From: Alteromonadaceae bacterium
GTDB lineage: Bacteria > Pseudomonadota > Gammaproteobacteria > Enterobacterales > Alteromonadaceae
DNA: 53,952 bases
Assembly (NCBI GenBank): GCA_013216015.1
Contig: JABSOI010000042.1
Location: 1 to 53,952 of the forward strand
Direction: 5' to 3'
Shown piece after piece: positions 1-8,504 of this stretch (positions are counted from its first letter, which is position 1; every line of letters starts with the position of its first letter). Made by a program: the position numbers and the translations under genes. The notes beneath the pieces are model-generated. The model was given only the letters and a program-made list of their open reading frames with translations. It did not search any database and was not told the origin of the DNA.

Positions 1-179
1 CTGCATTAGTGCGTCCATGCACGTCGCAGCTCTAAGGCATCCATGCCTCCGCTGCATTAGTGCGTCCATGCACGTCGCAGCTCTAAGGCATCCATGCCTC
101 CGCTGCATTAGTGCGTCCATGCACGTCGCAGCTCTAAGGCATCCATGCCTCCGCTGCATTAGTGCGTCCATGCACGTCG
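1..179. repeat. 51-bp tandem repeat, about 3.5 copies
   Basis: Copies begin at 1, 52, 103 and 154 (the last one partial), and are identical where they overlap. Each unit holds two short inverted repeats: GTGC-GTCCAT-GCAC and AGGCAT-CC-ATGCCT. The array sits downstream of the sapF stop and may extend left of the window. It has no unique spacers, so it is not a CRISPR array. It behaves like an intergenic, hairpin-forming repeat. Confidence 0.95.
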
Positions 180-234
180 ATGTGAAAGAGTGACGATGTT
201 CAGGATGAACGGTATGTTACGGTAGTTTCTTTTG

Positions 235-1017
235 TTATTTGTGAAGTAGTTGAAATTTCTGACTCATCACCATTTTTTGGGTGAATTTATGTTTTGGTTT
301 TTTCAGAATATCTATAGTTTTGCCATACTCGACGACTTGTCCATTGGACAACACCATTAGATCATCACTAAAGTGTCTGACAATACCTAAGTTATGAGAA
401 ATTAAGATATAAGCCAAGCCCATTTGTTGTTGTAAATCGAGTAATAGGTTAATCATCTGAGATCTCAAGGATGGGTCAAGAGAAGCTAAAGCTTCATCTA
501 AAATAATCACTTGAGGGTTTAGAATAATAGCTCGTGCTAATGATATACGCTGTTTTTGACCGCCTGAAAACATATGAGGATAAAAATTCATATGATCCGT
601 TAACAAGCCAACTTTTTGTAATGTCTTTCTTATTAACTGAGTTCTATTCCTTTCATTTAGATTGGTATTAAGTTTAAGGGGCTCATCTAATAACTGTTTA
701 ATGGTTAAACTTGGGTTGAGAGTGGTGCCTGAATCCTGGAAAATCATCCTGATATGCTGGCATCGTTGTTTAAAATTTTCTGCATTCAATGTTTGACCAT
801 TTAATTTAATTTTACCCGTACTAGGGATTTCAGCACCAACTAATAACTTTGCCAATGTCGATTTCCCAGAGCCTGCTTCACCGATCACCGCTAATGTTTT
901 ATGGGCTTTAATTTCGAAAGACAAAGGTTCTAAAGCTATACATTCTCTTTGGTTAAACCAATGTCCGGGAAGCTTATAAGATTTACTTAACTCTAATACT
1001 TGCAATAAAGCACCCAT
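235..1017 (-). CDS. sapF: Peptide ABC transporter ATP-binding protein SapF
   Basis: This is a 260-residue ABC ATPase of the oligopeptide/dipeptide (Opp/Dpp) class, the second ATPase of the Sap importer. The Walker A motif GEAGSGKS lies near residues 47-54. The signature FSGGQKQR and a Walker B ending in ILDEALASLD follow in order. It is the last gene of the minus-strand pspF-sapABCDF run and starts one base after the sapD stop. In enterobacteria Sap proteins are linked to antimicrobial-peptide resistance and, in E. coli, to putrescine export and potassium uptake. The substrate here is not fixed by sequence. Family and subunit order are clear; the symbol rests on operon position. Confidence 0.9.
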   Translation of the reverse strand: MGALLQVLELSKSYKLPGHWFNQRECIALEPLSFEIKAHKTLAVIGEAGSGKSTLAKLLVGAEIPSTGKIKLNGQTLNAENFKQRCQHIRMIFQDSGTTLNPSLTIKQLLDEPLKLNTNLNERNRTQLIRKTLQKVGLLTDHMNFYPHMFSGGQKQRISLARAIILNPQVIILDEALASLDPSLRSQMINLLLDLQQQMGLAYILISHNLGIVRHFSDDLMVLSNGQVVEYGKTIDILKKPKHKFTQKMVMSQKFQLLHK

Positions 1018-1018
1018 A

Positions 1019-2008
1019 TCAATAGGTATCCTTTAAAGAAAAATGACAGCTGACTTGATGTCCATGATAATTGATCACCTTTGGTGCTTTTACGCAAGCC
1101 TGCTGTGCTCTCGGACATCTTGGTCCTAATCGGCAACCTATAGGTAAATGCTGTAATATAGGAATGCTGCCGGGCAGGGTCGTTAATCTGGACTTAGCTG
1201 ATAGCTCAATATTGGCTTTTGGGCTACTATCAAGCAAAGCACGTGTGTAAGGATGATATGGTTCGGTGAAAATTTGCTTTGTGGTGCCCGCTTCGACAAA
1301 TTGTCCGCTGTACATAACCGTAATATTATTGGTCCAATGGGTGACATTTTCCAGATCATGACTTATCAATAAAATAGACATGTTTTTAAGCTGGTTGAGG
1401 CTGGCTAATAATCGGAAGATTTGTCCTTGATTGGTAGTTTCCATAGCTGCGGTTGGTTCGTCAGCAATTAACAACATAGGTCTTTTAGCTAATGCCATAG
1501 CAATCATTACACGTTGACATAGAGCTTCAGTAAGTTGGTGCGGATAACTTTTGATACATTGATCGTGATGCTTTATACCTACTTTATGCAGCAATTTTAT
1601 CGCAGCAGATTTTCGCTGCTGATTTTTTTGCCAGAAATATCCACTCAATTGCTCAGTATCAACTGCTTCTGCTAATTGCTCTCCTATGGTCGTGGTTGGA
1701 TCCAGACATGACATAGGTTCTTGGAAAATCATGGCTACGTCCTGAGATATAATGGATTTTCTTTCTTCAGGAGATAAACGCAATAGATCTTTGCCCCGCC
1801 AATGAAATCGGTCGGCATGAACATGCCAACGTTCATCTAAAACCCCAATGATTGCTTGGGCTAAAAGTGATTTTCCAGAGCCAGATTCACCAACTAAGCC
1901 TCTCACTTCACCTTCCTTCATTGACAAGCTAACGTGATCTACTGCCAGAATTGATTTATTAGTTGTTTGGAGCTCAATTGAAAGGTTACGGATATCAAGT
2001 AAGTTCAT
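1019..2008 (-). CDS. sapD: Peptide ABC transporter ATP-binding protein SapD
   Basis: This 329-residue ABC ATPase has Walker A GESGSGKS (about residues 40-47), Walker B LLIADEPTAAME, and the C-terminal oligopeptide/dipeptide extension with a cysteine-rich segment (GCRLGPRCPRAQQAC). The usual LSGGQ signature is replaced by LTEALCQRV. As I recall, SapD proteins are known for such a divergent signature, so this supports SapD over DppD/OppD. The start overlaps the sapC stop by one base, giving tight translational coupling. It would energise import through SapB/SapC at the inner membrane. No promoter is visible between it and its neighbours. Confidence 0.9.
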   Translation of the reverse strand: MNLLDIRNLSIELQTTNKSILAVDHVSLSMKEGEVRGLVGESGSGKSLLAQAIIGVLDERWHVHADRFHWRGKDLLRLSPEERKSIISQDVAMIFQEPMSCLDPTTTIGEQLAEAVDTEQLSGYFWQKNQQRKSAAIKLLHKVGIKHHDQCIKSYPHQLTEALCQRVMIAMALAKRPMLLIADEPTAAMETTNQGQIFRLLASLNQLKNMSILLISHDLENVTHWTNNITVMYSGQFVEAGTTKQIFTEPYHPYTRALLDSSPKANIELSAKSRLTTLPGSIPILQHLPIGCRLGPRCPRAQQACVKAPKVINYHGHQVSCHFSLKDTY

Positions 2009-2901
2009 TAGTTTTCCTTACTTTGTTTTAAAGCATGTCTCATGCCTTCACCAACGAGATTAGTAGCTACCACAGAGAATAAAATAGCCAGACCCGGTAA
2101 ATATACGGTCCATGGTGCAATGTAGAATAAATCAAGTCCATTAGATAACATAGCACCCCATTCAGGTAACGGAATAGGCGCACCTAAGCCAAGAAAACCT
2201 AGTGCAGCAATGTCTAGAATAGCGGCTGATTGCGCTAAAGTGGCCTGTCGGATAATTTTTTCGATGATATTGGGGAAAATAGAATAGCTTAATATCCTAA
2301 AAGAATTTGCCCCATCTAACCTAGAAGCTAGTACGTAATCTTTTGAAAATTCGTCTTTTACTGCATTTTTGGTAATGTGAACAAATTGAGGGATTAATAC
2401 TAAAACAATCGCCCATAAAGTATTGCCCAAACCAGGGCCCAGTATAGCAACGATAATAATAGCAAGTAATAATGATGGGATTGACAGAATAACATCAAGA
2501 AAATGGTTCAGGAAGATCGACTTTATGCCTGTGGTTAAAGCTGAGATGGAGCCAATGAAGACTCCGATAAGTAAAGAAATAATAACAACCACAAAACTTA
2601 AGCCAAAAGTAAGAGAAGCGCCATGCATTAAACGAGATAACATATCCCGTCCTAAATTGTCAGTCCCTAATAAAAAACTAACATCGCCATTTACATCCCA
2701 TGCAGGGGGTACTAATAAATGATCCAAGTTATTTTCAAAGGACGAATAGGGAGTTAAAACCGGGGAAAATATAGCGAGTAAAAATAAAAAAACAAAACTA
2801 CCGAAGCCAAACATTACCACTTTATTTTGACGGAAATAATGCCATGACTGAACGAGCGGCGAAGGAAACTCTTCTTCTTGATATATTCTATTACGTGCCA
2901 T
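2008..2901 (-). CDS. sapC: Peptide ABC transporter permease SapC
   Basis: This 297-residue inner-membrane permease belongs to the DppC/OppC/SapC class. An N-terminal membrane segment (about residues 29-51) is followed by the five-helix binding-protein-dependent transport domain. The EAA-type loop reads as ASRLDGANSFRIL, then FPNIIEKI. The N-terminal arginine- and glutamate-rich stretch before the first helix is typical. It overlaps sapB by 11 bp and sapD by 1 bp, so it is translated as part of one operon. It should form the heterodimeric channel with SapB. Confidence 0.9.
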   Translation of the reverse strand: MARNRIYQEEEFPSPLVQSWHYFRQNKVVMFGFGSFVFLFLLAIFSPVLTPYSSFENNLDHLLVPPAWDVNGDVSFLLGTDNLGRDMLSRLMHGASLTFGLSFVVVIISLLIGVFIGSISALTTGIKSIFLNHFLDVILSIPSLLLAIIIVAILGPGLGNTLWAIVLVLIPQFVHITKNAVKDEFSKDYVLASRLDGANSFRILSYSIFPNIIEKIIRQATLAQSAAILDIAALGFLGLGAPIPLPEWGAMLSNGLDLFYIAPWTVYLPGLAILFSVVATNLVGEGMRHALKQSKEN

Positions 2902-3919
2902 GTTTTGAGTCTCGAGCTAGTGGATTTAACGCTGCATAGATGAAGTCGGTTAGAATATGTACAATAAATATAAAACTTGAGAGTACCAGTAAGCCAGCTT
3001 GTATGGCTGTATAATCTCTTTGATATATGCTTTCAATGAGCCAACGGCCTATACCGGGCCAATTGAAAATTACTTCTGTCACCATAGCCAAAGTCATTAG
3101 ATTGGCAAATTGTAAACCAACGTGACGTATTACATTTATTAAAGCATTACGAATAGCATGTCGGTAAATTATTTGTGTAAAACTTAATCCTTTGGCTTTT
3201 GCAGCCCTGATGTAACCAGTTTCCAGAACATCCAACATGGCGGTGCGAGCCAAGCGGATAAATAATGTGCCGGGAGCTAAAGCTACAACACATGCGGGTA
3301 ATATTATATGAGAACTTGCATTTTGAAATGCTTGCCATTTATATTCACTATCGCTAAGTAGAATATCAATAAATTGAATACCTGTGACATGTTTAATTTC
3401 ATACAAAAGACTTATTTGCCCTGCTGATGGCAGCCAATTCAGTTGGATTGAAAAAACGAGAATAGCAACCAAAGCAAGCCAAAATACAGGTACTGAATAC
3501 CCCAGCATTGCAATTGTGAGTATTATATTATCGGTTATTTTTTTGTGATTTATAGCGGCAATAAAACCGATGGGGATTCCAATACACATTGCTATTATCA
3601 ATGCCGTCATACTTAGTTCAATTGTCGCTGGCAATAAGTTTATGATTTCAGAGTTTATTGGTAAACGACTCGCCATAGATACACCTAATTCACCTTTAAA
3701 TATATGTTGGAGATAAGTCCAATATTGGATGAAAAAGTTAGCGTTATGTTGATATTGTTCGGATAAGATAAGTAATTGTTCAGGAGTGGGATTTATTCTG
3801 CCGGACAAATTAACTAAGGGATCTCCTGGAAATAAAAAGTTTAGGCTAAATGATACTAAGGTCAGTAAAAATATGGTGATCAACAGTAGATTTATTCTTC
3901 TTAATGTAAAAGTCAGCAT
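2891..3919 (-). CDS. sapB: Peptide ABC transporter permease SapB
   Basis: This 342-residue permease is of the DppB/OppB/SapB class. The N-terminal segment MLTFTLRRINLLLITIFLLT is the signature first helix. An extended periplasmic loop and the conserved transport domain with the loop GYIRAAKAKGLSFTQIIYRHAIRNA follow. The gene starts one base after the sapA stop and overlaps sapC by 11 bp. It forms the inner-membrane pore with SapC. Length and segment order match the family. Confidence 0.9.
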   Translation of the reverse strand: MLTFTLRRINLLLITIFLLTLVSFSLNFLFPGDPLVNLSGRINPTPEQLLILSEQYQHNANFFIQYWTYLQHIFKGELGVSMASRLPINSEIINLLPATIELSMTALIIAMCIGIPIGFIAAINHKKITDNIILTIAMLGYSVPVFWLALVAILVFSIQLNWLPSAGQISLLYEIKHVTGIQFIDILLSDSEYKWQAFQNASSHIILPACVVALAPGTLFIRLARTAMLDVLETGYIRAAKAKGLSFTQIIYRHAIRNALINVIRHVGLQFANLMTLAMVTEVIFNWPGIGRWLIESIYQRDYTAIQAGLLVLSSFIFIVHILTDFIYAALNPLARDSKHGT

Positions 3920-3920
3920 G

Positions 3921-5543
3921 TTAGTTTTTACTCACTTTTCTAAAGTCTATGCCACCAAACGCATTTAATAATTTACCTTTAACATCTGTAGACCGAGCTT
4001 GGTAACGTTTAGAATGCGCTATTGGTAATAATGGTACCTCTTCTGCAACAATAGCTAATGCTTGTGCATAATATTTTTTTCGCTGATTTATATTGGCGGT
4101 TTGTAATGCATCTTTTAATAATTGGTCAAAATCTTTATTACACCATTGGGTATTATTACTGCCTTTACCTGCCGAGTCGCAACTTAAAATAGGGGTTAAA
4201 AAATTATCGGGATCAGGATGGTCAGCAGACCAACCTAGTAATACGCTCTGGTGCTCACCCAGCCTTACCATGTTTAAGAAGACTTCCCACTCATAACCAC
4301 TAATAATTTTAACTGTTATGCCAATTTTTTGTAAATCGGCTTGAATCAGTTTTGCCATTGTTAAAGCATCTGGATTATAAGCACGCTGCACAGGCATCGC
4401 CCATATATTCATAGTGAAACCATTCGGATAGCCAGCTTCATGTAATAATATTCTCGCAGTTTCCACTGAATAAACTTGTTCACTCGCCGAGTCATCATAT
4501 GCCCATGAACTTTTAGGTAGTATAGACTTAGCCATATCTGCTTTTCCAGCATAAATAGTTTCGATAATGGCTTTTTTATTAATGGCAAAGGCAATAGCTT
4601 TTCGAACAAGCTTGTTATCGAATGGTGGCTTTTGAGTGTTGAAACCCAAATAACCGACATTTAAAGACGTCACAGCATCTAAAGTTAAATTTGAGTATTT
4701 TTGTATTTGTTCGGTGGCTATGGGATAAGCAATGACATCGCATGCACCCGTTAATAATTTAGTTAATCGACTTGTATTACTAGGTGTGATATCAAAAATT
4801 AACTGTTCAATTTTTACTTTTTCCCGCCAATAATTTTCATGCGGATAATAGCGGATAAACGAACCAGCGCGGTATTCTTTCAATTTGAAAGGGCCGGTGC
4901 CTATTGGTAATAAATCAATATTGTGATGAAGATTAATCTGGCTTAGTTGTTTTCCATATTCAGCAGAGATGATTACAGAATAATCTGAAGCTAAATTAGA
5001 AAGAAAAGAACTATCAGAATGATTAAGCTTAAACCTTACGGTGTACTCGTTAATCTTTTCAACTTCATAGACTAAAGAACTAAAATTTACGCTTTGAAAA
5101 AACGGGTATTGTACACCGGCAACAGAATTGAATTCATGGTTTTGATCTAAGATACGATTGAAGCTGAAAAGTACATCATCGGCATTAAAGGTACGGGTAG
5201 GAGTAAAGTACTCAGTTTGATGGAATTCTACATTTTTGCGTAGATAAAAAGTGATCATTTTACCATCGCGGGTAACGTGCCATGATTTGGCTAATGCTGG
5301 TTTTATATCATTATCGCCGGGATTAAATGAAAGTAATCGGTCATATAGCTGATTTGAAGTGGCATCTATACTTGTACCAGAAGTAATAGTCTGAGGGTTA
5401 AAACTAGCAGGGGATCCCTCTGAGCAATAAATAATGCTTTTAGCACTTAATGAAGTACTGTTACCCGAATCGCAACTGACGAGTAAAACAGTTACTATGA
5501 GAGATAATATTAATTGGCCTTTATTCATCACTTGGTTTAACAC
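3921..5543 (-). CDS. sapA: Periplasmic peptide-binding lipoprotein SapA
   Basis: This 540-residue extracellular solute-binding protein of family 5 delivers substrate to SapBC. It carries a lipoprotein signal peptide with the lipobox LVSC, so it is probably membrane-anchored. The family signature region FNPGDNDIKPALAKSWHV and the later ILLHEAGYPNGFTMNIW segment are typical. The longest reading frame opens with GTG directly after the pspF stop. An in-frame ATG at 5528 (MNKGQ) gives a more usual lipoprotein signal length and may be the real start. It is followed without gap by sapB. Confidence 0.9.
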   Translation of the reverse strand: MLNQVMNKGQLILSLIVTVLLVSCDSGNSTSLSAKSIIYCSEGSPASFNPQTITSGTSIDATSNQLYDRLLSFNPGDNDIKPALAKSWHVTRDGKMITFYLRKNVEFHQTEYFTPTRTFNADDVLFSFNRILDQNHEFNSVAGVQYPFFQSVNFSSLVYEVEKINEYTVRFKLNHSDSSFLSNLASDYSVIISAEYGKQLSQINLHHNIDLLPIGTGPFKLKEYRAGSFIRYYPHENYWREKVKIEQLIFDITPSNTSRLTKLLTGACDVIAYPIATEQIQKYSNLTLDAVTSLNVGYLGFNTQKPPFDNKLVRKAIAFAINKKAIIETIYAGKADMAKSILPKSSWAYDDSASEQVYSVETARILLHEAGYPNGFTMNIWAMPVQRAYNPDALTMAKLIQADLQKIGITVKIISGYEWEVFLNMVRLGEHQSVLLGWSADHPDPDNFLTPILSCDSAGKGSNNTQWCNKDFDQLLKDALQTANINQRKKYYAQALAIVAEEVPLLPIAHSKRYQARSTDVKGKLLNAFGGIDFRKVSKN

Positions 5544-6638
5544 TTAATTTTCGTCATATACGTTACCGTCAAGTAGGTTATATTTCTTTAAATATCCCCT
5601 TAGTTGATGATAAGTTAATTCTAGCGCTTCTGCAGTTTTCTTTTGATTAAATTGATGTGCCGCCAGTGCTGATTTTAATAAATCAATTTCATAGTTCTGA
5701 GATAAATCTTTTAAAGAGAGAGGATATTGTAATTGTTTTTCAGCTGGTTTTGTTGCGACGCCAATGGATTGTTCAACTATAGTCTCTTCTGTAGCAGGCC
5801 TGTTTTCAATTGGTTGGGGAATGGAACTTGGGGCTTTAATTCTAGTTGTCGGACGATAAGGTGATTCAAAAGGATTAATTACTAAATCATGAACGGGCAA
5901 ATGTGGATTGTTACAACGGTAAACACTTCGTTCAACTACATTTTTTAATTCCCGAACATTACCCGGCCAATTATAATCAAGCAGAGCTCGTTTTGCTTTT
6001 TCAGTAAATCCACTGAAGAGTTCAAACTCAAGTTCTCTTGCCATATTAATGGCAAAGCTGTCTGCTAAAACTAATATATCTTCAATACGCTCCCTAAGGG
6101 GGGGAAGGGTAATAACATCAAAAGCTAACCTGTCGAGCAAATCGGCTCTAAATTCACCTGATTCTGCAAGGGTTGGTAAATCTTCATTGGTTGCAGCAAT
6201 TAATCGAACATCTGTGGTTATGGTTCGAGAGCCACCTACACGTTCGAATTCACCATATTCAACTACGCGTAATAATTTTTCTTGAATAAGACTTGTGGTG
6301 TTGGCTATTTCATCTAAAAATAAAGTGCCCTTGTTTGCTCGTTCGAATCGTCCTTCATGCCGCTTGGTTGCACCTGTAAAAGCGCCACTATCATAACCAA
6401 ATAATTCTGTTTCAAGTAAATTTTCATTTAATGCGGCACAATTAAGTTTTACATAGTTTTGATCCCAGCGTTTTGATAAATAGTGTAAGCGAGCAGCAAT
6501 AAGCTCTTTACCTGTGCCACGTTCACCTATTATTAAAACTGGTTTGCTTAAAGGTGCAATTTGAGATATCTGCTCTAAAACTTCGAGAAAATTGTTAGAT
6601 TGACCAATGAGATTATCTTGTTGCTTAAAACGAGTCAT
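5544..6638 (-). CDS. pspF: Phage shock protein operon activator PspF
   Basis: This is a 364-residue sigma54 enhancer-binding protein without an N-terminal receiver domain, as expected for PspF. Walker A is GERGTGKE (residues 38-45), the sigma54-contact loop GAFTGA is intact at residues 85-90, and Walker B is TLFLDEIA. The C-terminal Fis-type helix-turn-helix lies near residues 335-358. It is divergent from pspA across a 192-bp intergenic region holding a sigma54-type promoter. In E. coli PspA binds and inhibits PspF. Its stop codon abuts the sapA start, so the activator and the Sap importer are probably cotranscribed. Confidence 0.95.
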   Translation of the reverse strand: MTRFKQQDNLIGQSNNFLEVLEQISQIAPLSKPVLIIGERGTGKELIAARLHYLSKRWDQNYVKLNCAALNENLLETELFGYDSGAFTGATKRHEGRFERANKGTLFLDEIANTTSLIQEKLLRVVEYGEFERVGGSRTITTDVRLIAATNEDLPTLAESGEFRADLLDRLAFDVITLPPLRERIEDILVLADSFAINMARELEFELFSGFTEKAKRALLDYNWPGNVRELKNVVERSVYRCNNPHLPVHDLVINPFESPYRPTTRIKAPSSIPQPIENRPATEETIVEQSIGVATKPAEKQLQYPLSLKDLSQNYEIDLLKSALAAHQFNQKKTAEALELTYHQLRGYLKKYNLLDGNVYDEN

Positions 6639-6763
6639 TCATAGACCTAATTTTTGGTTTATTTCACTAACAAATAGTGTATTTTATTATTTAGCAGGTT
6701 TGAAGTCTTTTTTGAAATATTAATTTATTAAATTAAAACAACGTGTTATCTTATTTCGAAAGT

Positions 6764-6780
6764 TTGGCTTAGATTATGAA
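6764..6780 (+). promoter_or_regulatory. Sigma54-type promoter of pspA
   Basis: The segment TTGGCTTAGATTATGA places GG (6766-6767) ten bases before GA (6778-6779), close to the sigma54 -24/-12 pattern GG-N10-GC. It lies 51 bases upstream of the pspA start, in the pspF-pspA divergent gap where a PspF-dependent promoter is expected. The -12 element is imperfect, so the exact register is inferred. Confidence 0.6.
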
Positions 6781-6830
6781 TACAAGAACAATAGGTATTA
6801 TAAGTTAAATTATTAATTGAGGAAGTTATT

Positions 6831-7538
6831 ATGGGTGTTTTTTCAAGGTTTACAGATATTATCAATTCGAATATTAATAGCTTGTTAGACAAAGCAGAAG
6901 ATCCAGCAAAAATGGTTCGTTTAATTATTCAGGAGATGGAAGATACTCTGGTTGAGGTACGTTCTTCATCAGCAAAAACATTGGCAGATAAGAAAGAATT
7001 ATCTCGTCAAGTCCATCGTTTTGAAACTGATGCAGAGCAATGGCAAGAAAAAGCTGAATTAGCTTTAAGCAAAAGTCGTGAAGATTTAGCTCGAGCAGCA
7101 TTGGTTGAAAAGAAAAAATGTGTTGAAAATTCATCAGCTATTTTAGATGAACTTAATCATATTGATGAACATATTGCTAAACTCCAGGATGAAATTTCAC
7201 AATTGCAAGACAAGTTAGCTGATGCGAAAGCACGTCAAAAAGCAATTTTAATGCGCGAGAAAACAGCGAGTTCACGATTAAAGGTAAAGAAAAATATTAA
7301 TAGTGACCGTGTTAACGATGCTTTAAATCGCTTTGAAAGTTATGAACGTAAAATAGATGACATAGAAGCAGAAGTAGAATCATATGATTTAGGCAGTAAA
7401 TCGTTAGCAGATGAAATTGCTGATTTAGCATCAGATGAAAAAATTGATGATGAATTAGCACAATTAAAGGCTAGAATGAAGCCAGCTAAAGCAGCTCCTG
7501 AAGTTAAGGCTAAGTCAGCTGCTAAATCAAAAAAATAA
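6831..7538 (+). CDS. pspA: Phage shock protein A (membrane-stress effector, PspF inhibitor)
   Basis: This 235-residue PspA/IM30 family protein is almost entirely predicted coiled coil. It starts with the amphipathic helix MGVFSRFTDIINSNINSLLD that binds stressed inner membrane. The following PAKMVRLIIQEMEDTLVEVR segment is the family hallmark. The C-terminus is a lysine/alanine-rich tail (about residues 215-235). A good ribosome-binding site, TTGAGGAAGT, precedes the ATG. By family knowledge it inhibits PspF in resting cells and oligomerises on damaged membrane to limit proton leakage. First gene of the pspABC operon. Confidence 0.97.
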   Translation: MGVFSRFTDIINSNINSLLDKAEDPAKMVRLIIQEMEDTLVEVRSSSAKTLADKKELSRQVHRFETDAEQWQEKAELALSKSREDLARAALVEKKKCVENSSAILDELNHIDEHIAKLQDEISQLQDKLADAKARQKAILMREKTASSRLKVKKNINSDRVNDALNRFESYERKIDDIEAEVESYDLGSKSLADEIADLASDEKIDDELAQLKARMKPAKAAPEVKAKSAAKSKK

Positions 7539-7598
7539 AATTAAGTTGAAAAAAGAAAAACAATGTCCATTCTAAGCACTGATTGAAGGAGATGTATT

Positions 7599-7826
7599 GT
7601 GGAAGAAATTATTGTTATCCCCGTTATTATATTTATGCTAATTGTTGCTCCTATTTGGTTGGTTTTGCACTATCGCAGTAAACGTCAAATAAGCCAGGGT
7701 TTTAGTGAAGAAGAATATATTCAATTATCAGAGTTGTCAGAGTTAGCTGATAAAATGGCCGACAGAATTCAAACTTTAGAAGCTATTTTAGATGCAGAAA
7801 CACCTGATTGGAGAAGCAAAATATGA
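7599..7826 (+). CDS. pspB: Phage shock protein B
   Basis: This 75-residue protein has one N-terminal membrane helix (about residues 4-27) and a cytoplasmic leucine-zipper-like tail (LSELSELADKMADRIQTLEAI), the PspB layout. The start codon is GTG, chosen because GAAGGAGA lies 7-14 bases upstream and the frame matches the family N-terminus. PspB works with PspC to sense inner-membrane stress and draw PspA away from PspF. Its stop overlaps the pspC start as ATGA. Confidence 0.93.
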   Translation: MEEIIVIPVIIFMLIVAPIWLVLHYRSKRQISQGFSEEEYIQLSELSELADKMADRIQTLEAILDAETPDWRSKI

Positions 7827-8269
7827 GTATAAAGCGTCGAGGAGAGTTATACCGCGATCCTAGTCGCGGAAAAATTGCCGGAGTTTGTGCAGGATTAGCC
7901 GACTATTTTGATATGGAAACTTGGTTGGTTCGAATCTTGGTTGTCTCTGGTGTGTTGTTGGGCATGGGTTGGTTTATAGTTATTTATATTGCAGGCTGGT
8001 TTATTTTGGATAAAAAACCATCACCAGCCCAGAAAATGAAAAGTAACCTTAAAAGTAAAATTGTTTCATCGGATAAAAATACTGTACCTGATGTGACCAG
8101 TGAGTCTATTAAAGTGAAATCTCGTATCTGGCAGGCTGGAGAGCCACCAAAACAAGCATTTCATGATATTAGGCATAAGTTTAAAAAGCTAGAGAAACAA
8201 CTTAGAGGTATTGAGCATTATGTAACCTCTCCTGAGTTTACTGTTTCAAGAGAAATTAATAAGCTGTAA
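7823..8269 (+). CDS. pspC: Phage shock protein C
   Basis: This 148-residue protein has an N-terminal PspC domain with the hallmark LYRDPSRGKIAGVCAGLADYF, then a membrane helix region (VRILVVSGVLLGMGWFIVIYIAGWF) and a cytoplasmic coiled-coil-like tail. The ATG at 7823 overlaps the pspB TGA (ATGA). This start is preferred over an in-frame TTG at 7808 because the coupling is standard and the resulting N-terminus MSIKRRGELYRD fits the family. It acts as the inner-membrane stress sensor with PspB. A terminator follows about 70 bases downstream. Confidence 0.93.
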   Translation: MSIKRRGELYRDPSRGKIAGVCAGLADYFDMETWLVRILVVSGVLLGMGWFIVIYIAGWFILDKKPSPAQKMKSNLKSKIVSSDKNTVPDVTSESIKVKSRIWQAGEPPKQAFHDIRHKFKKLEKQLRGIEHYVTSPEFTVSREINKL

Positions 8270-8337
8270 TACTTTTCTGAGTTAATAGTTTAGTGAAATA
8301 GTCTAGCGATAGTGATAATAGTTGGACATTGAAAAGT

Positions 8338-8359
8338 AGCGACGTCAGTCGCTTTTTTC
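8338..8359 (+). terminator. Rho-independent terminator after pspABC
   Basis: The stem AGCGAC / GTCGCT with loop GTCA is followed by TTTTTTCTTT. It separates pspABC from the ycjX promoter. Confidence 0.85.
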
Positions 8360-8447
8360 TTTATAGTACATAAGTTATAGCGCATAAGTTCATAACGTCT
8401 TGTTCTTTAGTAATACTAATTGTATTAACAAAAATAACCACCATTTT

Positions 8448-8477
8448 TTGTCAATCTTTCAGTAGTTTGGGTATACT
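8448..8477 (+). promoter_or_regulatory. Sigma70-type promoter of ycjX
   Basis: TTGTCA (8448-8453) and TATACT (8472-8477) are separated by 18 bases, 28 bases before the ycjX ATG. This suggests ycjXF has a housekeeping promoter of its own, besides any Psp control. Confidence 0.55.
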
Positions 8478-8504
8478 ATTAAATTTAAGCAGTAGTAGGG
8501 ATTA

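Noticed and set aside
1-179. Possible CRISPR array
   Set aside because: Units are identical end to end with no unique spacers, so it is a simple tandem repeat.
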